From positions 558,001 through 622,000 of the forward strand of contig JADKFU010000004.1 of NCBI GenBank assembly GCA_016717285.1: a DNA stretch of 64,000 nucleotides. The letters are read 5' to 3'. The position numbers were made by a program, and so were the translations under genes. Source of the DNA: Chitinophagaceae bacterium (GTDB lineage Bacteria; Bacteroidota; Bacteroidia; Chitinophagales; UBA10324). Below are positions 1 through 9,480 of this stretch, in pieces. The first letter of the stretch is position 1; each line of letters opens with the position of its first letter. The notes beneath the pieces are model-generated. The model was given only the letters and a program-made list of their open reading frames with translations. It was not told the origin of the DNA and did not search any database.

Positions 1-116
1 GAAATCGGATTGGGGAGTAACGTTTTCATGTTCCATCCGCCTCCAACCTTTCCAACAACAAATGCAAAATGTCCCGTATTACCATCTGCAAATATGCCAT
101 TATCGGATCTAATCAC
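1..116 (-). pseudogene. Coding remnant running off the left edge
   Basis: An open minus-strand frame leaves the window at base 1 and includes the protein-like string GHFAFVVGKVGGGWNMKT. It has no convincing start codon. On its 5' side it abuts the palindromic repeat at 114-247, just as the effector remnant at 749-841 abuts the next repeat copy. By analogy it may be another displaced C-terminal module of an RHS-type protein, but I do not recognise the domain and the continuation lies outside the window. Confidence 0.3.
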
Positions 117-247
117 GTTGGTCGGGATTTGTAATCACGTCCGTTTAAGTTCCGGATTTTTTAATCCGGTAATGAATACGCTTTGTTAAAAACGGGATTA
201 AAAATCCCCTACTCAATAAGACCGGTTTGCAAATCCGGACTAACGGA
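114..247. repeat. Multi-hairpin palindromic repeat, copy A
   Basis: About 134 bp built from successive short hairpins of the type GGGATTnnnAATCCC, starting CACGTTGGTCGGGATTTG and ending CCGGACTAACGGAC. The same unit recurs at 843-1213 (interrupted), 21256-21390, 27025-27160 and 31515-32350 (interrupted), in both orientations. The stop codon and last two codons of the 240-752 gene lie inside this copy, so the repeat supplied the present 3' end of that gene. Confidence 0.85.
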
Positions 248-752
248 CCAGTTTGAGTCTTAAATCATTCAAAAATATTCTTTTTGAATGTGAAATACTC
301 TCTTTTAGTTCATCATCAATACGTTGTATAATATCGTTTCTGTCCTTCTCAGTATAGAGAATCTCCAATAAAAATTGTTCTAAACAGCTCGCCTTGTTTT
401 CAGCCATATACTCAGAAAAGTTTCTAAAAGATTTTTTTGCGAGCTTCTCAACTATCTCCTCAAAATATTCTGCAACATAGCCATCACTTACTTGACAAAT
501 CGAGTTAAGCGTAATGATATATTTGGTACTGCCACAAACTATAAAGCCATTTGTAAGAGTATCTAAAAATCCAAGTACGCAATTATCCTCTGAATTTTTT
601 AAAAGTGATTTGGCATTTTTTTGTACAACAGGCAAATTAGAAAGACATGTCTCCTTTTCACACAAGTTAAAATTTTCTTGAGCAGAAGAAGTTAACACTT
701 GAATTATCAATAAAGCGCACACGAGAATGCTTTTAGTTTTCATTTTAATCAT
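240..752 (-). CDS. Small secreted protein, candidate immunity protein of an orphan effector module
   Basis: 170 aa with an N-terminal signal peptide ending ...QVLTSSAQ, so probably periplasmic or surface-located. The mature part carries six cysteines and a lysine/glutamate-rich helical C-terminus. I do not recognise the family, and I see no clear similarity to the 154-aa protein at 1230-1694. Its ATG overlaps by four bases (ATGA) the stop codon of a truncated upstream frame (749-841), the arrangement expected of an effector tail followed by its immunity gene. A second in-frame ATG lies three codons later. The stop codon sits inside repeat copy A, so the original 3' end may be lost. The immunity role is inferred from position only. 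Confidence 0.6.
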   Translation of the reverse strand: MIKMKTKSILVCALLIIQVLTSSAQENFNLCEKETCLSNLPVVQKNAKSLLKNSEDNCVLGFLDTLTNGFIVCGSTKYIITLNSICQVSDGYVAEYFEEIVEKLAKKSFRNFSEYMAENKASCLEQFLLEILYTEKDRNDIIQRIDDELKESISHSKRIFLNDLRLKLVR

Positions 753-841
753 GGTTCTTGATTAGGGTCAGTATTTAAATTTTTTCGATCAGGCCCAATT
801 CCATTATGCCAGGTATTGTTCAACTCTTGGCTCTGTGTATT
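749..841 (-). pseudogene. C-terminal remnant of a displaced effector
   Basis: Thirty codons on the minus strand (including NNTWHNGIGPDRKNLN) end in TGA within the ATGA overlap with the next gene. The frame is closed upstream by a stop at the boundary of the palindromic repeat at 843, and no start codon is present. This is what remains when the front of an RHS/CDI-type effector has been lost and only its tip and immunity gene persist. The toxin type cannot be told from 30 residues. Confidence 0.5.
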
Positions 842-842
842 T

Positions 843-1213
843 CACGTTGGTCGGGATTTGTAATCCCGTCCGTTTAAGTTTCGGATTTTTAATCCGGTAA
901 TGAATACGCTTTGTTAAAAACTGGATTAAAAATCCCTTACTCAATAAGACCGGATTGCTAATCAAAAGTGTTCGAAACCTTTGAAACCTTTACTGGCATT
1001 GCATTACAATGATCCTTTCAACGAATAAAATTGAAGGTTAAATTACATGAATTGTTCTTTAAATGTTTTTCACTCTGCAAAATAATCAGCGTCATCATCA
1101 GAACGGAACACTTACTTCAAAATAAGTTCCTGTGAAAAGAGCTAGGATGTATATTGGATAAAGCTTTGATGATGTTTCGAACACCTGTGATTGCTAATCC
1201 GGACTAACAGGAC
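843..1213. repeat. Multi-hairpin palindromic repeat, copy B, split by an insertion
   Basis: The long arm occupies 843-963 and the short arm 1189-1213. Between them lies a 225-bp insert. The 11-mer GATTGCTAATC is present once on each side (953-963 and 1189-1199), as expected for a target duplication, because intact copies carry the corresponding hairpin only once. Confidence 0.8.
964..1188. mobile_element. 225-bp MITE-like element with inverted termini
   Basis: The left end begins AAAAGTGTTCGAAAC and the right end, read in reverse complement, begins ACAGGTGTTCGAAAC, a 13/15 match. No ORF is inside. It is flanked by the 11-bp direct repeat GATTGCTAATC. A second element with the same termini sits at the same position of another palindromic repeat copy (31537-32225), which argues for a non-autonomous, target-specific element. 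No transposase of this family was found in the window. Confidence 0.65.
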
Positions 1214-1229
1214 GTGATAAACCTTATTC

Positions 1230-1694
1230 CTATTCAGAAGTGGCACTTAAGATTGGCAGTATACTTATCAGGAATAACTTAGTTATATCTCTCAAATAGG
1301 CAACTTCAGTTCCACCTCTACCTGAACCGTCATTTTCACGCATATATAAATTTGACATTGTTTTGCGACTTACTAACCATTGATCGTAAAGTCCTTTGAT
1401 CTCAATATCGCTGCCGCTTTGCCCATTCTTCTGATAGTATTTTTCAATCTGATCAATCATTCTTATCGTGAGACTATCAAGAAAATTTAATTGCTCATTT
1501 AATTCTACAACCGTTATCTCATCACAGGTTGCTCTACTCCAGTCTAAGCTATAATAGCAAGGGACATATTTCTCAAGAGTATCTAAATTTGATAATCTAA
1601 AATCAATGGAAGAAGGAGAGATAAATTGCGCTTTTGCCATGGCATTACCTAATAAGAATAGCGAAATTAAAAGGAACAATTTATTTTTTTTCAT
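1230..1694 (-). CDS. LprI/DUF1311-like secreted lysozyme inhibitor, probable immunity protein
   Basis: 154 aa with a signal peptide (MKKNKLFLLISLFLLG...AKA), predicted periplasmic. The mature part follows the DUF1311/LprI layout: an N-terminal cysteine pair, a VELNEQLNFLDSL helix, then a Q-W-x(3)-R element (YDQWLVSRKT), a glycine-rich GSGRGGTEVAYLR stretch and a final hydrophobic helix. Later cysteines typical of the family are missing. LprI is a known inhibitor of lysozyme, and the gene lies 3 bp downstream of an RHS protein with a lysozyme tip. I infer that it protects the producer from that tip. The family match is by eye and should be read as probable, not certain. Confidence 0.65.
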   Translation of the reverse strand: MKKNKLFLLISLFLLGNAMAKAQFISPSSIDFRLSNLDTLEKYVPCYYSLDWSRATCDEITVVELNEQLNFLDSLTIRMIDQIEKYYQKNGQSGSDIEIKGLYDQWLVSRKTMSNLYMRENDGSGRGGTEVAYLRDITKLFLISILPILSATSE

Positions 1695-1697
1695 AAT

Positions 1698-4600
1698 TCA
1701 ATCGTTAAGGAATTGAGAAATATCAAAAATAACCGGTGTCAAGAATAGTTTCGATTCATAGTTTCGCCTCGATTGACCTCCCGATAAGTTGTGCGTTCGC
1801 ATATATTGAGCGGCACCATTAAAATCGTTTGCATTTATCAAGTTAATAATTGGTCTAGCATTTCCTTGTCCAGCATTGAATGCAAAATCTGCTAATGCAT
1901 CAAACTGATTCTGATTAATTGGTACTTTAATCCATGGTTTTATTGCATTTTCTTTCGATAATAAATCTCTATTAAACAATGAAACTGCCGTTTCTTCGCT
2001 AATTCCGTTTTTATATATAAATTCGAAATTTTTTAAGTTTTGGAGATCTAAAGCATTATCTGGAACTATTGGGCCATTATGAATTAAATGTCCATATCCA
2101 ATTGTCGCATTCCCACAACAAAGAGTTGCTTGCTTAATAGTTTTGTCTTTATCAATGTAGTGATATGTAATACTCTGCCTACCTCCATCATTATCATACA
2201 TATTCAATTTCATGACTTCAACCTTTTTTGTATAGGACTTTAGGTCCTCGCTTGCATGCAGGTTACTAAATTCAATTTCATTTTTAGGGTCAAAAATATT
2301 ACCTATTTGCACTTTCGTATAACCCAAATCTTGTGCATACTTAGGATCATAGGGCCCTTGCAAATCTTTTAATGGCACCCCATCTTCTGTTGAGGACGGT
2401 GATAAAGTTCCGCTATTTGTAATCCATTTCTCTAGCCCTTCTAAATCAATTGCTCTTATGACATCATTTTGAGCAAAAGCATAAGTCGACCATCCAGGGT
2501 AGCTTGATGACAATGGATCCCTACTCAAAAACCTTCCTAATCGAGAATCATAAAATCTAAACTCAAAATCATAGCTAATACTCAATCCTTTTATCTCTTC
2601 ATCTTTCTCTTGCCCATTAAACCCAAATTTATAACTCCCCAAACTATAACTCCTCCCCACCATCCCCATCCCAAACGGATAATAATCCCCCGCACTCACC
2701 ACCTCCGCTTTATAATACCCAATCTCACCACTGCCATTATCAACTCCAATTCGTTTATCATTCACCACTGCCATCACGTTACCTAAGTGATTAGTGAGCT
2801 CGTAGTTTTTTAAACCAGAGTAGTAAGTTAACGTAGCAGTGTCGCTCATCAAAGCTGGCGATGGAAAGGTGACTTTTCCGGGACGTGCGATGCCGATTCG
2901 GCTTGATCCATAGAGGTGTTGTTCGCCCCACCAGAGGGTATCTTTCGGTGGTTGACCTATGATATTGCTGATGGGATGTTTCAATTTATATGTGGCGAGG
3001 ATATTTCCCTGCGCATCGCGGATGTAATAGGTGTTGATGACAGGCTGCTTAAAAGCGATCACTTGTTTTACCATCCTGTTGCCGGAAGCATCATACCGGA
3101 AGTTGATGGTTTGTTTGCTGTCGGCATCGTACACCTGCGCGATCTTTCCATACGCATTCCAGTTGATGGTTAATCCTTCCTGCAAATCCTTAATCAGGTT
3201 GCCACTTTTGTCGTAGGAATAATTATTCGTTGCCTGATCATCAATATCAACGGTATAATTAGTGGCAGCTACGCCGTCATCAACATGATTCAACTGGTTG
3301 GATAACGCGTTATAGGAATAAGTCATGGAGTCCATAGGAATTATTGAACCGTTGCCATGCCGAATATAAGTAAGAATATTTCCATTTGCATCGTAATTCA
3401 CTTTTTCTTTCCAGTCATTCAATTCGCTTCCATTGTCCTTCCATTTGTAATCGGTTGCATTGAAATCTTTATAAGCATCCATTCCCATTAGCCTGTTCAG
3501 CTGATCATATTTATAAGCATAACCAATGGTTTGTTCCGGCAGGTTCGAAACGGAAACACTCATGTTGCGGATATTGCCATTGTATAATGATGGACTTCCA
3601 TTACTGAATGTACTACCTGAATAAGCAGGTTCGAAGTTGCTTTTCCCGATAGGAGAATAGTCGCCACTAAAATAACTGAGCACCATGCCGAAGACATCTT
3701 TGGCAACGTGATTGTGATTTCCTGCTTTCAATGCATCAGTGCCCATGTCTTTATTGTTGTTCAGGTCCATGCCATTAATGCCTTTGATCCAACCCTGAAT
3801 AGTATAAGCGTAATCAACGCCCTGCACTTGCCGGTCGCCCAATTCAACACGCGCCAATGGTCCGTGATCGTAGTATTGATAACCGGCATCGGTTTCCCAG
3901 ATGAAACCATCTTTACTGGTTAATGCGGCAATCACCCTGTTCATAGCATCGTACCGATATTGATAGATGAACTGATCAGCGGAATCTCTTTGATAATATA
4001 CACGGTTTACTTTACCGCTTATTAAATCATAATCGTAATCAATGCGCTTAAAGCGTTCCTTAAAATTAGTGAGCTCCTGAATGTCGTAGCGCATAGATTT
4101 TACATTTCCTGAAATATCGTAATCATAATAGGTTGCGCATTGATAAGTACTGTTGATGCCGTCATCCTTTTCTTCATAGGTAGTGCAGGCAACCCTGTTT
4201 CGCAAATTCGATTGCGGGAACAGTTCAAAAACCACCGGTGAAGCATCGTAACTTGTATGCGTTACCTGAAAATGTGTATTACCGGAAATCCATGAAGCAA
4301 GCGATGCAGGATTTTTCACGATAGCATTCGTAATAGATGTTGACTGCACTAATTGTCCGACTTCCGTAATTCTGCCTAATGCATCATACAAAGTATAACT
4401 GTACTGAGTGAGCGGTCGCTGCCATGCACTCTGACTGACAACCAACCGTCCGAGACGGTCGTACCAGTAACGCGCGCTGTCAGCATCAGGCGTAAACTGC
4501 TTGATGGGAACATTCAAGGTATTGTACCAATAACGCGATGCAAGTGTATGCGCCGGATATACAGCAACTTTAACAGGATCAATCCGGTGATCTTCCACCG

Positions 4601-7600
4601 CAGCAATTTGCGCATCATTCAAAAACGTAACACCGGCTGGAGGAACAGTCTTTACTAAATTTCCTGCCTGATCGTAATAGTATAAGGTGTAGTGATATTC
4701 ATTGAAAGGTTTTGTAATCGTGAAAATTTCCACGGCGTCCATCGCCTTTTTCCGGTAGAGCGTTGCAAAAGATTGCACAACACTATCACGGTAGTCATGA
4801 TAAGATTCGATGGCATACGTAATGGCCATGTTGATTAACTGATCGTGACAACTTATAGTGTCTAATGAAACAGTTAAATACTGATCACCGCATAATTTAG
4901 GACCATATACCGGCAACAAAGGGAAAGGTTCCACGGGATCACAGTTACACGGAACCACATTTATGATATTCGTATTAGCGGTGAGTAATCCGTTCTGAAA
5001 AACTTTATTCCTGATATTTATACTGATTGCTTTACCTGTTGAATCAATAAATACAGAATCGATCATTACCGAATCAATGACATGATAATTAATTCCGCTC
5101 TCGAGAAAAACAGTATCAAGATTTATTACAGAACCGGTTGCGGTAACTTCTGATATGGTATTCAGAAGCAAACTATTTTCCTGTGTTCCGCTGAAGTAAA
5201 TAGTAACACCACCGTTAAATCCTTCAAGTGCAGTTACGGTGGTAACAATATTGGAAGAAGTATCCGTCACCATATAGTTTTTCTTGGCAGTGTCGTTGCA
5301 TGCTGCTTCAAAAGTCATATAGTCGTTGTAAAGCAGTTGAAATCCAAACTGCTGATTCATGTAATTGGTGAAGAAGGTTTCGTAGTTGCTGAAATCATTT
5401 TCCGGATACTGTAAGGAGAATATAAATTTCGCGGCCTCATAATCCTCGCAGGTTTTACAACCTGATGTATCGCAGCTCAATGCCATATTAATTGTAATCG
5501 GCAATGACAGAAAATTACATTCCGGATCGTAGCACATGGAAAGAATAGCAGTTAATTCATCTTCACTAAGGTTACTGTTATAATGTGCATTGATAAATGA
5601 AACGAGATCAGGAAAACCACCCATTATCAGAAATGAATCTTCCAGTGCTTTAAATTTTGAACACACACATTCATCCTTACTGTACAAAACATATCCATTG
5701 TTTTGGGTGGAAGAATTATAAGGTCCCGGCGATCCAATCATCAGGGCATTGCAGGCTCCTTCATCATTGGTGGAAACATTCAACACCTGCTGCAAGACAT
5801 CTTCAAAACTATCATATCCGTTTGGTGAAGAAACAATGCCTTCCGGTGTGGTGCTCGCGCCATAAGGATGACTGAGATCGCAACCTGCTATACAAACTTC
5901 AATCAAACCTGAGCGGACTGCGGCCTGTTGTGTTGCATCCATCATGCAACCGGAAAGTTGTTGCATCCAGAAATCGGCCTGCTGTTCGCAGGATTGCTTG
6001 CAAAGCGAATCCATTCCTTCCGTTGCATATTGCTGTGCATAATATAGAAGGGAATCAGGATCAGCAGTTGAATTAAAAGAAAGGCCTGCTTCATAATGAA
6101 GCACGCGTGGCACGTATCCATCCAGATAATACGGATCATTGGCACAGTTTGCATCAGTTATACTGTTGCTCCATAAAGATCCGAGCCAGTCAGCATTATA
6201 CTTCAGCGTCATGCACAAGTTGGAATGACAACCCAAACCATTTCCGGGACCGTTGTTATCATCCATCACATACGTTTCGCGTGCGAAATCTTTGTATTTG
6301 AATTTGAGTGATTGATAAATGGATCTGAAAATACTCCACGCCGCATCCTTATTTCCGCTGCAGCCGGCAGTATAGCTGGTGCTTGCTGTAGCAAAACCAT
6401 CCGGATTATTGATGCTGTTTACAGCAGCCATTGCAAAATCCCAGGCCGACATTTCAAAAGGCGCGTTGCTACCGAAATTAATGTAATGAAGCAAATCATT
6501 TTGAATCTGCGTGCTGTATTGCTCGCCTAAAGCACCTGATAAAAAGAAAGGATCTTCATTCACATTCAGAAAATATGGATTCGTATTTCCCGGAACAGGC
6601 ACTAAGTAACCTTCAGCATTTGCCTGTTCAAAAGAAGTGATACGCATCATCTGATCATCATAAGCATTGCTGGTTGCATTCGCACTGCAAAAGGAATAGT
6701 AACAATATTCAGGATGATAAATCACTAAAGAATTTACCCACGAAGGTCGAAAGCTCAATACAAAATTCTTTAACGGCAACGTGTTGGCAGCAACCATGTC
6801 GCCATTGTAATACACAGAAGAAATACTTCCATCATCATCATAATACGTTACGTTTTGAAAATAATACAGCGCGGAAAGATTGTCCTTAGGCTGATAGTTA
6901 CCATTGTTGTCGATGCTATATTGCGCCCATTGATGGCCGGGAATTACATCACTCAACAGAGTGCTTAACAAAGCATTACAAACGCCATTTCCGTTGCAGG
7001 CTTCTTCGCAACCTTTTAGCGCAGCATTATAAGCAGCAATTGCTTTCTGCATGTCCTCTTCATCCAATACGCTATCGGTGATGGCGAGTAATGACAGATA
7101 ATTTTTAATAAACGTATCCTGTTCGCCGATGGATGCAAAACATTCTTCGCAGGAAATATTGCAACCGGAAAAATCAATGTTGGCGATGGCTTGTTGAATA
7201 AATGTTTCGGAATCTATAAGACAATGATTGTTGCGGAGATAATGACCGGTATAAAAATTTACTGCGACTTCACTCACCGTCAATGTCTTTTCGATATTGT
7301 ATCCGCCTGGTGGAAGGTTTGTAAGATCGAAAGTTGCGCTAAATTCCGGCGAACCGGTTGAACACAAAGTGTCGAAAACAAAAACACCATTGTCCAAATA
7401 GTTGGAAGCTATAAAAACAAAAGGCTGATCATTTGGCATTCCTGCGTTCATGCAGTCATCGGTAATCATGATTTTCAGGTCATAATATCCATCATAGCAG
7501 AGCGTCTCATTTTCGCAGGTAAGCTTTAAGATCGGCGGTGTTGCTTCATAATTGAATTTATACGTTCCGCTATTGGTGCCGAGAATTTTATGGGAGTTCC

Positions 7601-9230
7601 GTTTTCCATAGTTGAAAGGAAGATTGTTATCAAGCAGGTTGTAGGTGATGGAAGCAGCACCGGCATTGGATGATAAGGAAGAAAGATTGGGCGGCACTTC
7701 TCCGGCCAATGCAGTAGCTATCGTTCGTCCATGTGCATCAATGTAAGTGACACTGATTTGTCCGTTGGGATCCACCACCATATTTTTAAGGTAGTGCGCG
7801 CTGTAACCGGCTTCATTTCCAAACAGGCGATCGAGGTCTGACTGTTCGGGCTTGGCATAATAATACTTTGTGTCGTGCAGGCCAAGCTGATGATCTCTTC
7901 CAACGCCGCTCTGCCGGCTTATTCTGCCTGTGTTATCAGGCGTATATTCAGTTACGGAAAAAGGATATCCAAATGCCTTCGGCAGGAATTTTTGAAAGGT
8001 GAGTGTATCTGTGTTACCGGAGCTGTAATAAAAGGCCGCGCCATTGCTGGTATCCATAGCCATGGGATTGGTGGAACAACTTCCGGTTTCCCAATTCATA
8101 AAATTATAAGACTTGCCGGAAGTAGTATTGAAAGGATATTTCAGTGACAGCGAGGTATCATTAACCGGAACGGGCATTGACTGCACGGCAGCTCGTCCAA
8201 TATGATCGTAGAACGTTTCACCAACAATGGTCTGTCGTTTCGAATTGTTGTAGCCGAGTGTCTGACGGTTTCTTAAAGTGCCATCAAAGTAAGAGAGTCC
8301 TTCACTTTTCTTTCCATCCTCTGCAAAAGCTGCGTTGTACTGCCAATTAAGCGTTTTGCTCCAGCCAATATTCCGGCAGGCATCAGTGAAAGAAGTAACA
8401 GCACCATTGATTCCATAACCTGACCAGGCCCCGTTTTGCCGGCGATGGTATTTATCATAGTGCACTCCTCTAATGCGGTAATAAATATATCCGATCGGAT
8501 AAGCGCGGCGCAACCTGTAAGAATTTGATGAAGTGGTTATTCGTGTAGCATTCAGCTTGAAAAGGTCACTGAACAATACAGATGAATTCGCCATCACCAG
8601 TTTACTACTGTCGTCAAGAAAAGTCCATTCCAGGTCGTATTCCTCCGCGCCGATTTGTTTCATCCAACTGATTTCCAGAAATCCTTGTGCAGTATCTGTA
8701 TGCATCGGGTCAGGAACGAGGGTACAGTCAAATTTATAGATGCGGGAGATTTGTATTTCTGCTGTAAGCTTAAAAATGGGAGGAGGAGTCTGCGGAATAT
8801 TGTTCACTGAATAGGTAATGGATTGAATAGTAATGTTCAGGTGATGTCCCTTTGTAAATTCAAATGCCTGTCGTGAAAGGTATGTTTTTCCCATTGCAGG
8901 GTCATAAGACAATCGAAGTGTTTTGAGAAGAGTAGTTGGAACATTATTGCTGTTATAAGCTATGATCTGTAAGTCTACTTTACAGTTAAAAGGTTGGGTG
9001 AGCGGTATGGTTGCTTCATCATTGATCTCAAAAATCACCAGGTCATTTACAGTAATATTCTTTTCAATTAATGCCCAATAGGAAGTTTGAAACTTTTCAT
9101 CCGCCACATCCAAAACACTGTTGATGTGCACAGCACTTCCGGTTAAGTTCTTGATATAATCTTCATTTGCAGCGCATGCAAAGTTGCAAACCAGTATGAA
9201 AATGACAAGTGTTATATAAGGTAATCTCAT
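1698..9230 (-). CDS. Giant RHS/YD-repeat protein with C-terminal GH24 (T4-type) lysozyme domain
   Basis: Start taken at 9230 because MRLPYITLVIFILVCNFACA is a good signal peptide; an upstream ATG at 9266 would spoil it. The ~2510-aa product has an N-terminal beta-rich part, a cysteine-rich central region (about residues 590-1480), many YD repeats (RYDAMNRV, YDALGRITEVGQL, RYDASGNRMVK), and a classical RHS core (DYYPFGM, FRFYDSRLGRFLSRDPL) ending at DLEGLE near base 2430. The ~243-residue tail after that point is a GH24 muramidase: EVMKLNMYD aligns with T4 lysozyme EGLRLKIYKD (catalytic Glu at bases 2217-2219), then TIGYGHLI, QNQFDALADFAFNAG and RRNYE. A ~24-residue insert separates the Glu from TIGYGH. 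The tail looks more AT-rich than the core. Expected action is cleavage of peptidoglycan in target cells. Confidence 0.9.
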   Translation of the reverse strand: MRLPYITLVIFILVCNFACAANEDYIKNLTGSAVHINSVLDVADEKFQTSYWALIEKNITVNDLVIFEINDEATIPLTQPFNCKVDLQIIAYNSNNVPTTLLKTLRLSYDPAMGKTYLSRQAFEFTKGHHLNITIQSITYSVNNIPQTPPPIFKLTAEIQISRIYKFDCTLVPDPMHTDTAQGFLEISWMKQIGAEEYDLEWTFLDDSSKLVMANSSVLFSDLFKLNATRITTSSNSYRLRRAYPIGYIYYRIRGVHYDKYHRRQNGAWSGYGINGAVTSFTDACRNIGWSKTLNWQYNAAFAEDGKKSEGLSYFDGTLRNRQTLGYNNSKRQTIVGETFYDHIGRAAVQSMPVPVNDTSLSLKYPFNTTSGKSYNFMNWETGSCSTNPMAMDTSNGAAFYYSSGNTDTLTFQKFLPKAFGYPFSVTEYTPDNTGRISRQSGVGRDHQLGLHDTKYYYAKPEQSDLDRLFGNEAGYSAHYLKNMVVDPNGQISVTYIDAHGRTIATALAGEVPPNLSSLSSNAGAASITYNLLDNNLPFNYGKRNSHKILGTNSGTYKFNYEATPPILKLTCENETLCYDGYYDLKIMITDDCMNAGMPNDQPFVFIASNYLDNGVFVFDTLCSTGSPEFSATFDLTNLPPGGYNIEKTLTVSEVAVNFYTGHYLRNNHCLIDSETFIQQAIANIDFSGCNISCEECFASIGEQDTFIKNYLSLLAITDSVLDEEDMQKAIAAYNAALKGCEEACNGNGVCNALLSTLLSDVIPGHQWAQYSIDNNGNYQPKDNLSALYYFQNVTYYDDDGSISSVYYNGDMVAANTLPLKNFVLSFRPSWVNSLVIYHPEYCYYSFCSANATSNAYDDQMMRITSFEQANAEGYLVPVPGNTNPYFLNVNEDPFFLSGALGEQYSTQIQNDLLHYINFGSNAPFEMSAWDFAMAAVNSINNPDGFATASTSYTAGCSGNKDAAWSIFRSIYQSLKFKYKDFARETYVMDDNNGPGNGLGCHSNLCMTLKYNADWLGSLWSNSITDANCANDPYYLDGYVPRVLHYEAGLSFNSTADPDSLLYYAQQYATEGMDSLCKQSCEQQADFWMQQLSGCMMDATQQAAVRSGLIEVCIAGCDLSHPYGASTTPEGIVSSPNGYDSFEDVLQQVLNVSTNDEGACNALMIGSPGPYNSSTQNNGYVLYSKDECVCSKFKALEDSFLIMGGFPDLVSFINAHYNSNLSEDELTAILSMCYDPECNFLSLPITINMALSCDTSGCKTCEDYEAAKFIFSLQYPENDFSNYETFFTNYMNQQFGFQLLYNDYMTFEAACNDTAKKNYMVTDTSSNIVTTVTALEGFNGGVTIYFSGTQENSLLLNTISEVTATGSVINLDTVFLESGINYHVIDSVMIDSVFIDSTGKAISINIRNKVFQNGLLTANTNIINVVPCNCDPVEPFPLLPVYGPKLCGDQYLTVSLDTISCHDQLINMAITYAIESYHDYRDSVVQSFATLYRKKAMDAVEIFTITKPFNEYHYTLYYYDQAGNLVKTVPPAGVTFLNDAQIAAVEDHRIDPVKVAVYPAHTLASRYWYNTLNVPIKQFTPDADSARYWYDRLGRLVVSQSAWQRPLTQYSYTLYDALGRITEVGQLVQSTSITNAIVKNPASLASWISGNTHFQVTHTSYDASPVVFELFPQSNLRNRVACTTYEEKDDGINSTYQCATYYDYDISGNVKSMRYDIQELTNFKERFKRIDYDYDLISGKVNRVYYQRDSADQFIYQYRYDAMNRVIAALTSKDGFIWETDAGYQYYDHGPLARVELGDRQVQGVDYAYTIQGWIKGINGMDLNNNKDMGTDALKAGNHNHVAKDVFGMVLSYFSGDYSPIGKSNFEPAYSGSTFSNGSPSLYNGNIRNMSVSVSNLPEQTIGYAYKYDQLNRLMGMDAYKDFNATDYKWKDNGSELNDWKEKVNYDANGNILTYIRHGNGSIIPMDSMTYSYNALSNQLNHVDDGVAATNYTVDIDDQATNNYSYDKSGNLIKDLQEGLTINWNAYGKIAQVYDADSKQTINFRYDASGNRMVKQVIAFKQPVINTYYIRDAQGNILATYKLKHPISNIIGQPPKDTLWWGEQHLYGSSRIGIARPGKVTFPSPALMSDTATLTYYSGLKNYELTNHLGNVMAVVNDKRIGVDNGSGEIGYYKAEVVSAGDYYPFGMGMVGRSYSLGSYKFGFNGQEKDEEIKGLSISYDFEFRFYDSRLGRFLSRDPLSSSYPGWSTYAFAQNDVIRAIDLEGLEKWITNSGTLSPSSTEDGVPLKDLQGPYDPKYAQDLGYTKVQIGNIFDPKNEIEFSNLHASEDLKSYTKKVEVMKLNMYDNDGGRQSITYHYIDKDKTIKQATLCCGNATIGYGHLIHNGPIVPDNALDLQNLKNFEFIYKNGISEETAVSLFNRDLLSKENAIKPWIKVPINQNQFDALADFAFNAGQGNARPIINLINANDFNGAAQYMRTHNLSGGQSRRNYESKLFLTPVIFDISQFLND

Positions 9231-9480
9231 AGTTGATGAATTATAAGTCATCTGAATAAATATCAATTACAATAGCTTACTATCTTTTTCGGTGTGTTCT
9301 GCGTTATTAAGTAAACTTGCAGAGTTCAATTCGATTAGCCTTCTTTTTACTTTCTGCTCCAAATCCTGCCAAAGTTGGCACACATTCAAGATTACCGCAA
9401 CAGCGGAAACCAATAACCATTTCTTGTAGTCATATAGATTAATAAAGAAAATATTAATAGCAAAGCTCTCTTCACGCTGC

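Noticed and set aside
5657..7903. Numerous 60-90-aa ORFs inside the RHS gene on both strands
   Set aside because: They are shadows of the long coding frame with no start signals, leaders or recognisable domains.
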